A DNA stretch of 64,000 bases, taken from NCBI GenBank assembly GCA_036244855.1, contig BQKZ01000586.1, forward strand, positions 1 through 64,000. The letters are read 5' to 3'. The notes beneath the pieces were generated by a model. That model searched no databases. It was given only the letters and a program-made list of their open reading frames with translations, and had not been told where the DNA came from. Numbering within the stretch: position 1 is the stretch's first letter; every line of letters starts with the position of its first letter. The position numbers and the translations under genes were made by a program. Source of the stretch: Temnopleurus reevesii (taxonomy: Eukaryota; Echinodermata; Echinoidea; Temnopleuroida; Temnopleuridae). Of this stretch, positions 12,601 through 24,703 are shown one piece after another.

Positions 12601-12838
12601 GGAGATCTCAATTACTGTATACAAAAGAATATGTGAAAGAAAAAATGGATCATCAGCATAGGAACGGTGAGAGCAAGTATATAGAGAGGGGTAGAGAGGG
12701 GTAGAGAGAGAGAGAGAAAGAGAGGGCATGGGGGGAAAGAAAGATGGAGAGACAGAGAAAAGGGAGAGAAGAAAAAGGAGAGCGACAATGATGTAGATAA
12801 GACAGGTGAAGGAGGAGAAGGAAGACAGCTCAACCATG
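12430..12838. repeat. GA-rich tract with (GA)n microsatellite
   Basis: Purine-rich plus strand throughout, with a near-pure (GA)n block at about 12551-12595. The serine/leucine-rich frames on the opposite strand are artefacts of this composition. Confidence 0.9.
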
Positions 12839-12859
12839 ATAAAATTAATGAACTATTCA

Positions 12860-14035
12860 TTCCTAACCCATTGCATGCTTTAACCAGGTTCCCCCTGTAC
12901 AAATCACATAGGAATAACATGATTCAGTCATTCATGGGTTAATTGCAAGAAGATGTAGGAATGGATTTTGTGAGAGTGGGTTAAACATGATATTTCTTCT
13001 TAACCCATTGCATGCTTGAACCAGGTTCTCCCTGTACAAATCCCATACAAATAAATGATTCCGTCATTGATGTGTTAATTGGAGGAAGATATAGGAATGT
13101 ATAGGGTGAAAGTGGGTTTGTGGATGATTGTAAATGAAATATTTATTCCAAACCCATTGCATGCTTGAACCAGGTACTCCCCGTACAAATCCCATAGGAA
13201 TAACACGATTCAGTCATTGATGGGTTAATTGAAAAAAGATGTAGGAATAGATTGAGTGAGAGTGGGTTAACGTGATATAATTAATGAAATAATCATTCCT
13301 AACCCATTGCATGCTTAAACCAGGTTCTCCCTGTACAAATCCCATAGGAATAACACGATTCAGTCATTGATGGGTTAAGTGAAGGAATATGTAGGAATGT
13401 ATAGATTGAGAGTGGGTTAACATGTTAGAATTAATGAAATATTTATTCCAACCCATTGCATGCTTTAACCAGGTTCTCCCTGTACAAATCCCATAGGAAT
13501 AACATGATTCAGTCACTGATGGGTTCATTGAAGGAAGATGGAGGAATGGATTGAGTGAGAGTAAGTTAACATGATAAAATTGATAAAATATTTATTCCTA
13601 ACCCATTGCATGCTTGAACCCGGTTCTCCCTGTACAAACCACATATGAATAACATGATTCAGTCACTGATGGGTTAATTGAAGGAAGATGTAGGAATGGA
13701 TTGGTTGAGAGTGGGTTAACATGATAGAATTAATGATATATTCTCTCCTAACCCATTTCATGCTTGAACCAGTTACACCCTGTGTAAATCCCATAGGAAC
13801 AACATGATTCAGTCGCTGATGGGTTAATTGCAAGGAGATGTAGGAATGGATGGAGTGAGAGTGGACGTTGACATGATAGAATTCATGAAATATTTATTCC
13901 TAACCCATTGCATACTTGAGCCAGGTTCTCCCTGTACATATCCCATAGGAATAACATGATTCAGTCATTGATGGGTTAATCGAAAAAAAGATGTAGGAAT
14001 GTATAAGTGACAGTGGGATTGTGGATGATTATAAA
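12860..14035. repeat. 150-bp satellite array, eight units
   Basis: The landmark AACCCATTGCATGCTT recurs at 12865, 13002, 13151, 13301, 13450, 13600, 13750 and 13902. Spacing is 137 for the first interval and 149-152 for the rest. Each unit opens with TAACCCATTG and carries CATTGATGGGTTAAT about 75 bp later, so it can fold back on itself. Units are about 85-95% alike by eye. The period is close to a nucleosomal core length, but any functional meaning is speculation. Confidence 0.92.
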
Positions 14036-16069
14036 TGATGATTACCCCTGAAGATGTGGGCAGGCTCAATTTGTTTGATTAGATGACTCATTGCCAGACA
14101 GCTGATGTGGGGGAAGATGAGTTGACGGTCCTTTCACATATCGTCAGTAATTTTGAGAAAAAATCCTGTGTTCACCGATAGGGATCGTTACAGTTAGCAG
14201 GGCTATGATTGGAACATTCCTACAATCAACTTGCAAATAGCACTGTGAGTGTCATAAAGCATTTCTAGTGATGTCATTTATTTTTTTTTGTGGGAGAGAT
14301 CGTATTGGACCATATATGCAATCCACTGATTACAGTGTACAGGTCTATCTTGGAATTGCCCTGAATTGCCTGATTGACTGAGAGGAAATTTTTGAAATAC
14401 AAAGCATTGATTGGAAAATTTGTGCAGATTATGGTTCGCAGCTGAAATAACCAAAAGACGCAGAAAAAAATACTTTTACAGTCCAGGCAGATTTCTTTGC
14501 TACTTGTCAGCATCATCAAAACTCAGAACAGAGTGTGGTTCAATTGTCGTGAGTGATAGAGGTAAGAGGTAAGCAAAGAATTCTTAGTATGCATTTCAAA
14601 CGTCTGCATCCTGTCACAGTTACTTTTTGACAAATAATGATAATAATAGTAATTGACATCATTTGTAACACGCTTATCACAAATTATGGTCTAAATAGGC
14701 TTCAAGCCCTTCATCAATTCACTCATCAAACTGCCATCTATGTCATGTGTGAACCACCATTTACTGGACTGAGCTTTACGAGGCACCAAGGTCCATGGGA
14801 TGAATAGAAAGAAGATAGTTTGTGGAATCAATTTATGATGATTCCACGTCACAGTCACGAAGTCGACCCATCATTCCAACCAAGTATCCATCTATTTATG
14901 ATTCATAACTCCAGCTTCCCACCTATAACATGAACCCTCCAGATACAGCCATAAACATAACTAGATTTCCTTACAAATTAGACAACTTGGCGATCGTACT
15001 ATGATAGTAGACTTTACAGCGTACAATCAAACTTAATTTGAAGATAACGTGATGCAACGCTATGTAAGTGTCTCAGTGAAAGCTGTAAAGGTAATTTGGT
15101 AGTGGAGATCTTGGGGAGATTAATTATATTGGCTGGAATGGGTGCATCCATAAATAGTTTGGGGGTTGAAAGGAGGGGAAGGGGGTGAATTGTAAAAGTG
15201 GTCTTGCTCATCATCATAAATATGGCCAAAATGCATAACACTTTCCTTCTTAAATTTTATAATATTTTCTATGAAAAAAGAATTTGCTGAAAAGCTGAAA
15301 AAACCTTCAAGATTCAAGATTCTTTCCTTCTTTGAGTAAATTAAATACCCTTTTTTCATTCAGCTACCATTCCAAAAGTAAAATAAAGCAACAAGAATGA
15401 AAATAAATCCCTTAAAAAATGTCATAATTTGGAAGAATCTGATGAAACTGAGAATGAAACAATTTTCATCTCAACCTAATTCATTTATCTTGGATAAGAT
15501 TTGTATTCTGGTAAAAAAAAATGTATTTTTGTCCAATATTTTAAAGTGTTATTCAAAATTTCATCATCCCCTTTTCAGCTTTAGCAACACAGCCAGATGG
15601 GGTACTCTAGCAATAAAGAATCTATATCAATCAGATATTCCTTTGAGGGTGGAGTGTTGCGAATGTGTATATTAAAATGTTGTCAAATAGAGATATTACC
15701 TTAAAATGTTCGTTAGAGTCACATTAGCTGCAACATGTCTACATCTACTGCAGATAGCTTAAAGACACAGACAATAAGAAACAGAATAAGAGAAATATAA
15801 CTGGAATCATGAGTGATATTTTTTATGATGTAATGATAGCCAGCAGCCATTGCATGAAGATAAACAAACCCTGACATAGCAACAGTTACAAGTGTTTTAA
15901 ATTGAAATGCATTTTCTTTCTGTATTCTAGGTATTGAGTTTGAAAGGCACGTCCACAGAAGGAGAAGTGGTCTAATTCTTTGCATCTCGTCACATTGAGT
16001 TGACCACAGCTTGATTTGATGGGGAGAGAATGGCCAAGTTAAGCATTGCAGGTGAATATTTCAAGTAGC
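14036..16069. other. Intergenic, nothing recognised
   Basis: No coding sequence or repeat I can support. Homopolymer T at 14280-14290 and A-rich runs near 14464 and 15518. Confidence 0.45.
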
Positions 16070-16448
16070 AATTACATCTTTCTTTTATACTTTACGCAGA
16101 CGACACAAATCTATTTTATTCCCACAAAAACATGGAAATACTATCCCGAACTGTAAATACCGAACTAATCAAAGTCTGCAAATGGTTTGCTGCTAATAAG
16201 TTAACAATAAATCACAAGAAATGCAATTATATGATCTTTTACAATTCACCAAAAACTCCAGACTTTAATTTGGTAGAGATAAAATTAAATAATCACATTC
16301 TACCTAAAGTGGAATCTGCAAAATTTCTTGGTACTATAATAGATAGCAAATTATCATGGAAACACCACATTAATGCACTGGAAAGTAAAATAGCTCAAAA
16401 CACAGGTGTTATTTACCGTGTTAGCATGTTTTTACCCAAAATTATATT
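16070..16448 (+). mobile_element. Non-LTR retrotransposon reverse transcriptase fragment
   Basis: An open frame from about 16070 (just after a TAG at 16066) to the assembly gap encodes the palm end of a reverse transcriptase. It starts LSFILYADDTNLF, with the catalytic YADD at about 16093-16104. The spaced blocks WFAANKLTINHKK, MIFY and KFLGTIIDSKLSWKHHI follow. These are the C-terminal RT blocks of the CR1/jockey-like group of LINEs; the exact clade cannot be fixed. The finger and palm regions and any endonuclease are absent upstream, so this is a 5'-truncated, presumably dead copy. Its 3' side is hidden by the gap, and no continuing frame is evident after 16868. Confidence 0.88.
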
Positions 16449-16867
16449 NNNNNNNNNNNNNNNNNNNNNNNNNNNNNNNNNNNNNNNNNNNNNNNNNNNN
16501 NNNNNNNNNNNNNNNNNNNNNNNNNNNNNNNNNNNNNNNNNNNNNNNNNNNNNNNNNNNNNNNNNNNNNNNNNNNNNNNNNNNNNNNNNNNNNNNNNNNN
16601 NNNNNNNNNNNNNNNNNNNNNNNNNNNNNNNNNNNNNNNNNNNNNNNNNNNNNNNNNNNNNNNNNNNNNNNNNNNNNNNNNNNNNNNNNNNNNNNNNNNN
16701 NNNNNNNNNNNNNNNNNNNNNNNNNNNNNNNNNNNNNNNNNNNNNNNNNNNNNNNNNNNNNNNNNNNNNNNNNNNNNNNNNNNNNNNNNNNNNNNNNNNN
16801 NNNNNNNNNNNNNNNNNNNNNNNNNNNNNNNNNNNNNNNNNNNNNNNNNNNNNNNNNNNNNNNNNNN
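16449..16867. other. Assembly gap (419 N)
   Basis: Unsequenced run of N that cuts the reverse-transcriptase frame; frames drawn across it are meaningless. Confidence 0.99.
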
Positions 16868-18766
16868 TTGAAGTTTTAGGAATCTAAACGCCCAGAGCAA
16901 CATGGCCGTAAGGGGTTGCAAAGCTTCCTCCATTGTCCTGATAAGAATTTAAGTATGTCTCGGGAGGAGAGGGAGGTTGCATTCTTGATGTTTTAAATCC
17001 AAAGCGAGACTGGTTTGTGCATGAATTGTGAATGTTCAAATCTTTCCCCAGGCTCCAGGATTGCTTAGTGCAGTAACATGGGGACAAGGTGTCATGTGAT
17101 CCTCCATCAGTGGTCCCTTTTAGATTGGAGAAAAATTATACAAAACAGTTACTGTGTGAAAATATGATGAAGGATAAGTACACAAGAAAAAAAATTAAGT
17201 TGAAAAGAAGCTAGTTACATGTAGCACCAGTTGATTATTGACTTATAGATGATATTTTGATAGATGAGCATACAATATTTGAATGTGTTATGTTATTTAA
17301 AAAAGACAAGGGCTGTTGGTGTTAAAATAAAAAAACTGGCATACCAAGTACCTGAAACAATATCAAGGCAAATGGTAAATGAAAAACGCAAATTGGATGG
17401 CGATTTAAGTTCTCTCATGACAGCAAATAGAAATGATAATATAAAAGATCTCTTATCCCATTATAATACTGTATTTTCCTAACAATGTTAAGTTGAGATT
17501 TATTGTATTGTGAATAGGGGCATGTTTCATTCATGATGCCCCTTTGAAGTATCCACATGACTTAGCTTACAGACTAAATACTCTTGCCCTAACCCCCTCT
17601 CCTTTCTCTCTATACCTCACATAATTTTTGGTATGTGAGCAAAATAGAGTACACAGCATGAGCAATAATGCTGTAATTAGGCTAATACTCTTTCAAAAAT
17701 GTCAAATATAGTCCTAGCTGGTTTGGTAATTGTGAATTGGTTTTAGTGGTGTTATATCAGTTTCTAATGATTACATGTAATAACAATTCATTCATGAAGC
17801 TATTATTATAATTCTATATTTTAATCTTGAATACAATATCACCTTGGGGGATCAAACATGCAAGAATCATGTAATTGAAAGACACATATTCAGTTACAGC
17901 TACGCATATTATCCGAATTGCGTGAACGGTGGTTAATTATGAAAGACTGTTACTTTCGGGATTCATTTGTTTCGTCTATTATGATAATTTATTCAATTTG
18001 TGAAAGTTAATTGTGCCAAGGGTTACGCAGTAAATGGGGAGAAGCGGGTATATCAAACAACATCCAATATTCTTTCTGAAACATCAATCAATGCCGATGG
18101 ATTCTGAATGGTTTTTAGCCACATTATTTTGGCGATATCATTGATAATTCACTCATAAATATATTAGCTTCAATAAAGTCAATCTATCTCACTATGAAAA
18201 TATTACCATTATCCCAGGGTACTAATAACAGTAATTGAATACACAGAAACAGGGTTGGTAGTTTTCGGTATAATTAGGGTGATTCTGCATGCTTATCCCA
18301 ATGGTATGGTTGCATAATTTTACTTTATCACCTGTTAACGTAATTTATTATTCATTTAGTCAATCTATATCCCCATGAAATATTAACATAATTTCATAGT
18401 GATTGAATACACAGAAACCGAGGTACCTGCGGTATAATTAGGCTAATATGCCACGTCAGACTCACATACCCCCGATGGCTTATGAACGGCTCCGGGTCAT
18501 ATTATTTGCACATACCATTACTATTTTATCGGTTAGTGTGATATTTAATTCATTAGTTCATTTTGAATGCATTAGGAGCTAATTCCACGAGCAGCCTAAT
18601 GGGATGTGGGAGAGTTTCCTGTTGGGATGAACATGAATGAATGTTTAGATGCCTGTTGGCAAAATGCATTCTCGAACAAATTCCAGAGCTGCCAACTAGT
18701 AGGATTTTACCCTACAAGGAAGGATTTTTCCTGTGAAAAGGATTTTTATGTCCTTGAGATACAGTG
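16868..18766. other. Intergenic, nothing recognised
   Basis: AT-rich. A lysine-rich 72-codon frame at 17264-17482 has no recognisable domain. Similar TATAATTAGG-containing stretches recur around 18260 and 18430 but do not form a clear repeat. Confidence 0.4.
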
Positions 18767-18943
18767 AACACGAGTTAAACTATTTTCGAAAAATAAAATC
18801 GGTCGCAGAAGAATAGATCCGTTTGCTGTGAATAGAACTGTGTGGACTCAACAATCAGAAGCCGGTCCCGATTTGAATAGCATTACAAAGAACCATTGAA
18901 ATGGTGTTCGACTTAATTTTTCAGAAATAGTTTATATCGTGTT
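18767..18943 (-). mobile_element. MITE family A, copy 3
   Basis: 177 bp in reverse orientation relative to the 10866 copy: AACACGAGTTAAACTATTTT on the left, AGAAGCCGGTCCCGATTTG in the core, AGTTTATATCGTGTT on the right. It is flanked by AGTG on both sides, an exact 4-bp target duplication. Confidence 0.87.
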
Positions 18944-21161
18944 AGTGTTGGAAAGCGCACAGAAGTTAGGAATATGATGATTTTTTCCCCTGAAAATATG
19001 ATTTTATGGTAAAGTAGTAGGATTAAGTTGGCAGCTCTGTAATTCACATCGTTCAAAGTGACTGGGATGCACATCCTTTCCTCATTTCTGTCTTCATAAA
19101 ATATGCAAAGCTCATGGGGTTTGGAGGTACCAGCATTCCATGAGCTGTAAATTGCATTTCAAGTCACAAGAATTTAAAATCAATCTGTTTCTTCTCCAGG
19201 GGCTCATTTTTTCATTACAAAAATGCAATATTTACACTGTACTATGATTCAGTACAAACACAATTATCGCCTTGCACTACTTCATAGAAGCTCAACCGGT
19301 TCAGTGGACTCAATGCAATATGAAATGCAATATGAAGGTATGATAGTGAATTTGAGCATTATAACATTTTGTTTAACATGACAGTCATTGGAAATGTTGA
19401 TAGAAAGTTGCAATTACAAATCTACTGTAAATCAGATGCAAAATGTAATATAATGTGATGTATTTTCATTCCTGATCAAGACAAACCTGTATGAAACAAA
19501 AATTTTCATTAGTGCATGCTGATCAATTGCCTTTTGCGATAAATTACTAGTGTCTAGAAACACCCCCTTAGCCTTTAAAAGTACTGTCTTTAGCACAGCT
19601 GCCAAAATGAAACCTTAGCTTTATAAAGAATAAATGATCCTACTGGTACCCATTTAACTATCCTGAGTGGAGTGCAAAAATGTGGTGTAATTTTTTACTG
19701 AATGTAAATTATCATGGAAGGGATTTTAACCAGTGACCCTCTGTAGATGTCCACAAATGTGGAATGCGTCTTTTATTCTTCTTTGTCTTGTTTCATTTAC
19801 CTTCAGCCGAGTTTTCATTACCTGAGAAAATTGATCTTTCACTTTCACTTACTCCACCTCCTCCATCTATCACATTGTCCGTGATAACCTACACTTGCAA
19901 ACGAAATACTGAATATATTGGTTTGCATTCTCGTACCCTCGCGCCATTGATCGCAGCCACTGATCACGCTTATCTTGAAGAAAAAGGAGTATATGTTTCT
20001 GAGAATAAAACGAGATTAGCCTCAAGATAGCGAAGGAAAGAATGGCTCTATCTCGCATTTCATTCTCCCCTCTAGAGCGGCAAACATCACATTACGTGGG
20101 TAGGTTTGATTTGCCCGCGAGGGGTTGGCAGAATATATGTGTAGATCCTGTCACCTCGTTCTCACTAGCTCGACTGACCTAAATAATACTTTTAAACATT
20201 GGAGCATCATAAGAACAGATAATTACTACTCATCATGATCATCAACACCTGTTTAGGAACCTAATGTTTAGCCTTAGAGAGTGATGAATATCATATTAAA
20301 CAACAATTTTTGACAAGGAAATCAGACATAGTTGAAACATTCTTTTAATGAGAGTGGCAAGAAGGAAGGAGGTTTCAGTCAATAGAAATTAGTCAAGCCA
20401 TTAATTTCCGAGCAGATAATACATACACAATCCATTATACAGTTAATTAGGAGATTCGTTCCATTATAACTTTTTAGATTCCTTGATTTCTTTTTTCCAA
20501 TTTTTGTAGGGTCCAGGTAAGGGGCTAACATGCCACAACTTCAAACAAGTCTTTAGTATGTGAATTTTGTTTTGGTTCCTCGTGTTAATACACCCTTCTT
20601 TTAGAAGAAGGTAAAATTAGAGAGCAAACTTTTGTGATTTGGTAGACTGCAACCTGATTGATTCATTCTGTAGATTCCGAAGGCAGCGGGGAACCACAAA
20701 CTCTATTTTAAGAACGTGCGTAATGTCTACATCATGCATCATTGCATGTTTGTTGGGTCCGGCTGTGTACATTTTATTTCCCTTCAGAGTTCTGTTTTCT
20801 GTTTTGATATTTTTAAGAAGAAAGAAAAGAAAGGATTGATATGTCAGAGTAGGAAACCATAGATTTATGCAAGCTTATTTAGTATATAGGGAATAACTCA
20901 ATGATAAAAATCAATGTTTGAGAGGCCAAAGAATTATTCTAAGCTCTTGTTTTATCACAAGATTGATAGCAGCATCAATTTTATTTCCAAGATAAGATTA
21001 AATCACAATTATGAATAAATGGGTTAGTTAAGAATTTTATCGTTAATGCAAAAAAGAGTTCGTGTCTACATAAAATACTCTTTTAAAAAAATGGGGTGTA
21101 TGATTGTTCACAATTGTTCACAAATCTGGTGATGGTAAATTATACTAATTGATACTAACAC
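18944..21161. other. Intergenic, nothing firm
   Basis: No supported gene. An 88-codon frame at 19764-20030 begins with a hydrophobic stretch, but its remaining composition is not convincing and no splice context is evident. A small palindrome (CCTTCTT-TTAG-AAGAAGG) lies at 20594-20611. Confidence 0.4.
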
Positions 21162-21184
21162 TAGTCCTATGTATCATAGGACTA
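21162..21184. repeat. Perfect 10-bp hairpin
   Basis: TAGTCCTATG, three-base loop, CATAGGACTA. The stem is too short for a precursor miRNA. There is no T run after it. Confidence 0.6.
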
Positions 21185-21318
21185 TTTCATTTTTATTACT
21201 TGATTGAATGCATTGGCATATGAATCATGAAAGATAATACAAAAAGTAAATGCATTTTCTATCAAAGAAAAAGATTATTTCATTTTAAACTTCATGATGA
21301 CTTGGGGAAGGAGTATCA

Positions 21319-21373
21319 TCTTCTTCTTCTTTAATACATAAAACGGCTGTTTTATGTATTACAGAAGAAGAGG
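21319..21373. repeat. Hairpin, 13-bp perfect core stem
   Basis: TAATACATAAAAC at 21332-21344 pairs perfectly with 21349-21361 across a GGCT loop. The stem extends outward through CTTCTTCTTCTT pairing with AGAAGAAGAGG with one bulge. Total about 55 bp. It could be a palindromic MITE relic or a small structured RNA. Confidence 0.6.
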
Positions 21374-22486
21374 AAATTCATTTTAAGTCAAGCTTAAATG
21401 ACATTTCCATATCAGAACATATTAACGCTTGCTGAGGGATGGATCTACAGCAAAGGGAGGTTTATTTTAAACGTCAGCCCCTTGTGAGTTTATAAGCTAT
21501 ATGATAACAAACTCTGATGCTACGCCAGCTCATGTTGCGAATAGAATCTTATCATTCACTTACACGCTCAGAACATGATACATTCTATACCTACCTGATC
21601 ATACCATGTCCTCCCCCTGTATCTCTACTTTCAGTCAATGACCTGTTTGAATAAATTTAGATTTGTTATTAGTAGTTTTACACATCATAAGCGCTGCTAG
21701 TCGAATATAAAAAAAACCCTCTCTTTAACAACTGACCAACGCCCAATGAGGCATTAGTTTCATTGTTGAAATTTTAAACTATGAATGATAAATGATAATG
21801 AAATTGACTAAAAAATTCTATTTATATAGAGTAAAAATGCTCTAGAAACTTTGTAGCCATTATGATAGCCCAAGTGTGTTGAATAAATGTGCAGTTAAGT
21901 GGGTGTTAAATGGGAGGGGAAACGAGGAAGGGTTAGCCTGTACTGTAAAAGTTACCCCTTTCACAGTCATCTCTTCTTTGATGAAGTTGATAAGGGCAGA
22001 GAAAGGTAGAATTTGCAATGTGAATAGTGTAAGTGATTCATATATACGTATGTGAATAGAGGCTGACGAATTTGAAAAATATGAAGGCGAGTTGCTCAAC
22101 TTGCCAACACACTTTCTCGAGGACTACTTGTACAATCTCGCATTCACATTGCACATATAAGCTTCCGTATATGTGTCATCCCTTGACCGCCTCAATTCGC
22201 ATAGGTGAGAGGGGACTTTAAAGGCATTTTTTAACATTGTTTTCATTAAAAAAATTCTCAACTGTCCTAGAGGTTATCTGAAAGGTTGTTGGTGCATATA
22301 AACTGAACTGGGAAAAATAATAGGCTTTAAAATCAACGTTCAGTGCTTGAAACAAGCGAAAATCTAAAACGTCGCCTATGATAGGCTTTGTACGGGAATT
22401 AATGTGTCATCCTGATGCTTTATTTCAATGTACATAGATATCTTGATGGTGCATGAATAACTTTCTTTATTTTGGATCCTCTGTTG
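21374..22486. other. Intergenic, nothing recognised
   Basis: No supported gene or repeat. A short palindrome CACATATA...TATATGTG lies at about 22149-22172. Confidence 0.4.
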
Positions 22487-22590
22487 ATTTTTCATCTATC
22501 TGAATATATTTAGATGGACAGACAGCTTGGTTTGATAATTTTTTAAATTGTGCAACTGCAATGTGTGACAGTGTCTTTAAGCATTTAACT
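22487..22590 (+). repeat. Dispersed repeat C, copy 1
   Basis: About 100 bp with the words TTTTTCATCTATCT, GACAGACAGCTTGGTTT and ACAGTGTCTTTAA in order, matching 61252-61352 in the same orientation at roughly 75-80%. Ends and class are undetermined. Confidence 0.6.
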
Positions 22591-23094
22591 TAAATTCAGT
22601 GAAGAAGGAGAACTGAAGAAAATTAGTGCTCCAACCTCTTGAGTGAAACACCTTGATTTTCGGGCAATACAGTGGGCAATAGGAGGAGGGATTAAGGCGG
22701 TTCAGTTGCTAAAGGGTTAATCAGTGATCTTCAACAGGTAAACATGAAAAATTGCTGTGAAGGGGGTATCAGAGAGGGGGAAATGAGAGGAGGTATCTAA
22801 CCGGTAGGTAGGTCAAGATTCAGCGTTAAAACAGGAATATGATATGATCGTGATGAAATCTGACGATTTCCTTTCGATATGCTTCATTTAAACAGCTAAC
22901 TTTGACCCCTTTGGGAGCTTGGCTGTACAACTTTTGACTTGTTTGACACTTAAGACTTACCTTATTGCTTTTGATAATTTATTTAAATATTGTAAACTAT
23001 GCAACACCTTCATTGCCTGAATCTCTCAGAACAGTGCAGTACAGAAGACCTAATGGCTTAAAATGGAAGGGCTCTGTGATGGGTCAAACTTGTA
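22591..23094. other. Intergenic, nothing recognised
   Basis: No supported feature. Confidence 0.4.
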
Positions 23095-23272
23095 CAATGA
23101 AACCTCTTTATAACGAGGTCCTTGGGACCATGAAAATTACCTTGTTATATCAGGTTCCTCACTATATCAGGGTAAAAAACCTAAAGAACTATAAAGAGCT
23201 GGGACCAATAAAATCACCTTGTTATAACAGGTATCTTGCTATATCCGACTTGTTTATAACGAGGTTCCACTG
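23095..23272. mobile_element. Tc1/mariner-type MITE
   Basis: 178 bp flanked by TA on both sides. The left end reads CAATGAAACCTCTTTATAAC and the right end is the complement of CAGTGGAACCTCGTTATAAA, giving inverted ends of about 22 bp. A TA target duplication plus CAGT-start ends is the signature of Tc1/mariner/pogo superfamily derivatives. The interior repeats the CTTGTTATA-type word several times. A degenerate relative lies at 63644-63809. Confidence 0.8.
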
Positions 23273-23546
23273 TAGTATAACTTGTAGTATAACTTTATAT
23301 CGGACTTATGTAGATGTTAGACATGAAAGGATGAAATTTAAACATTGAGGTAGTATTCTTTTTTTCTCACCGCATCAAAACAATATGTTTTTTTTTTTTT
23401 TTTTTTACAACAGTGCAGTATGCTCTGATCTAGGCTTGGTGCAGAATGCTAGGTTAGGACAAAAGGAGGAAATGATGTCAATTGCAGTTCTCATTGTCAT
23501 GGTACCTTAGTCATTCTAGCCTAATGAAATATTACAATTTAACCTG
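23273..23546. other. Spacer with poly-T run
   Basis: Poly-T at about 23388-23406; otherwise nothing recognised. Confidence 0.4.
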
Positions 23547-24702
23547 AATATGCATTGTTTCCACAAATCCCACTTTCATTGACTGTAGATAATATTGGTT
23601 ATAAGAATGAGATGACTATGCTGCTTTGGTCAATGCAATATGCTTTGTCATCTATGTATTGGCATTGGCAGAATTATGTATTTGATGGGGGGTGATGATG
23701 CTTTATCATGTTCATCATCTTCAGAGGTGCCAACCATTCTATAATATGAATTAGGTAAATTTGAAGATGAATTTAAGGCCTTCATGGCAAGTGAATGTCT
23801 GAGAGTATGGTTATTATTGTCATGCTAGCTCATTTCTTTCAGCTGTTTCATTATTCAAACTTAATTTTTACTTAAATTTATATTCTGGGCGGTGTTTCAC
23901 AAAATTGTTCTTAAAGTTACGCACACCTTTAAGAAAGTCTATCCGCAAAAGATTCTCGATCATGCGACACACTGATACCAGTCGTGCATAAATTCATTCT
24001 TAAAGTCTTTAGTAGCTTGGTACAGCCCTGTAATTATTGGTATCCCTGCTTATAGTTTGATTTGAGAGTGTTACTGCACGCTCTCACACATTTGAGTCTT
24101 GTACAGAGCGTGTCAAGAAAAGTCATAGCAAGTCCATATATCAAGGAAAATAGTGATCATAACATATTGTGAGCAACAGGTTTGGCTGGTCTTTATATTT
24201 ATCATTAACCTTTAGACAAGGCCACACAGATGTGTCTGATGTTGACATTTACATCTGACCTCAAGCGACTGATATTGAAGATTCATTGTAAAATGTGTGA
24301 TTCCCTCAATGTCTTTGTGGCAAAGATATATAATTTTAACCCTTATTTTAAGTGCGATTTGTTGGGATACCCTATACTCATGCCCATATTGGATTGGGAG
24401 TTGATCTCAGCTCTCATCATGCCATCCTCACATCAATGTCTTGCCATGCTGTGGTTTATGGATGTTCCTGAGACCCCATATTGTTGGGATACCCTATACT
24501 CATGCCCATATTGGATTGGGAGTTGTTTACATCAATGTTTTTCCCTTGCTGTGGTTCACACATTTAAAGATATATTCTGGTATTTGTTAAAAAAATAAAA
24601 TAAATGTTCACAGAAACGCACAAAATGTGAGAAGAATGTTCAGAACTATGAATAAATAATATGTGCCAAAGTGTTTTGCAAGAAAATGTATAATGGCAGA
24701 GA
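23547..24702 (+). repeat. 1.2-kb duplicated segment, copy 1
   Basis: Begins AATATGCATTGTTTCCACAA and is repeated from 24704. Over the first 140 bp the copies differ by about four substitutions and one 4-bp indel; further in, differences are larger. Copy 1 carries a 141-bp MITE (23888-24028) missing from copy 2. Near its end a 122-bp subunit containing TGCCCATATTGGATTGGGAG is present twice (24381 and 24503). Confidence 0.88.
23888..24028. mobile_element. MITE with GGGCGGTGTTTCAC ends
   Basis: About 141 bp with imperfect inverted ends: GGGCGGTGTTTCACAAAATT on the left, and the right end complementary to CAGGGCTGTACCAAGC. The copy-2 segment of the duplication lacks it (about 25029-25040), giving a natural empty site. 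A solo relative lies at 51540-51600, and the ends recall the GTTTCATAAAGCTG element at 33043. Superfamily uncertain; the CAGGGC end is reminiscent of hAT elements. Confidence 0.65.
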
Positions 24703-24703
24703 N
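24703..24703. other. Single ambiguous base at duplication junction
   Basis: One N stands exactly where homology to 23547 restarts. This suggests an assembly join or an unresolved base rather than a biological boundary. Confidence 0.9.

Noticed and set aside
12423..12920. Serine/leucine-rich minus-strand frames of 60-110 codons
   Set aside because: Produced by the GA microsatellite read on the other strand.
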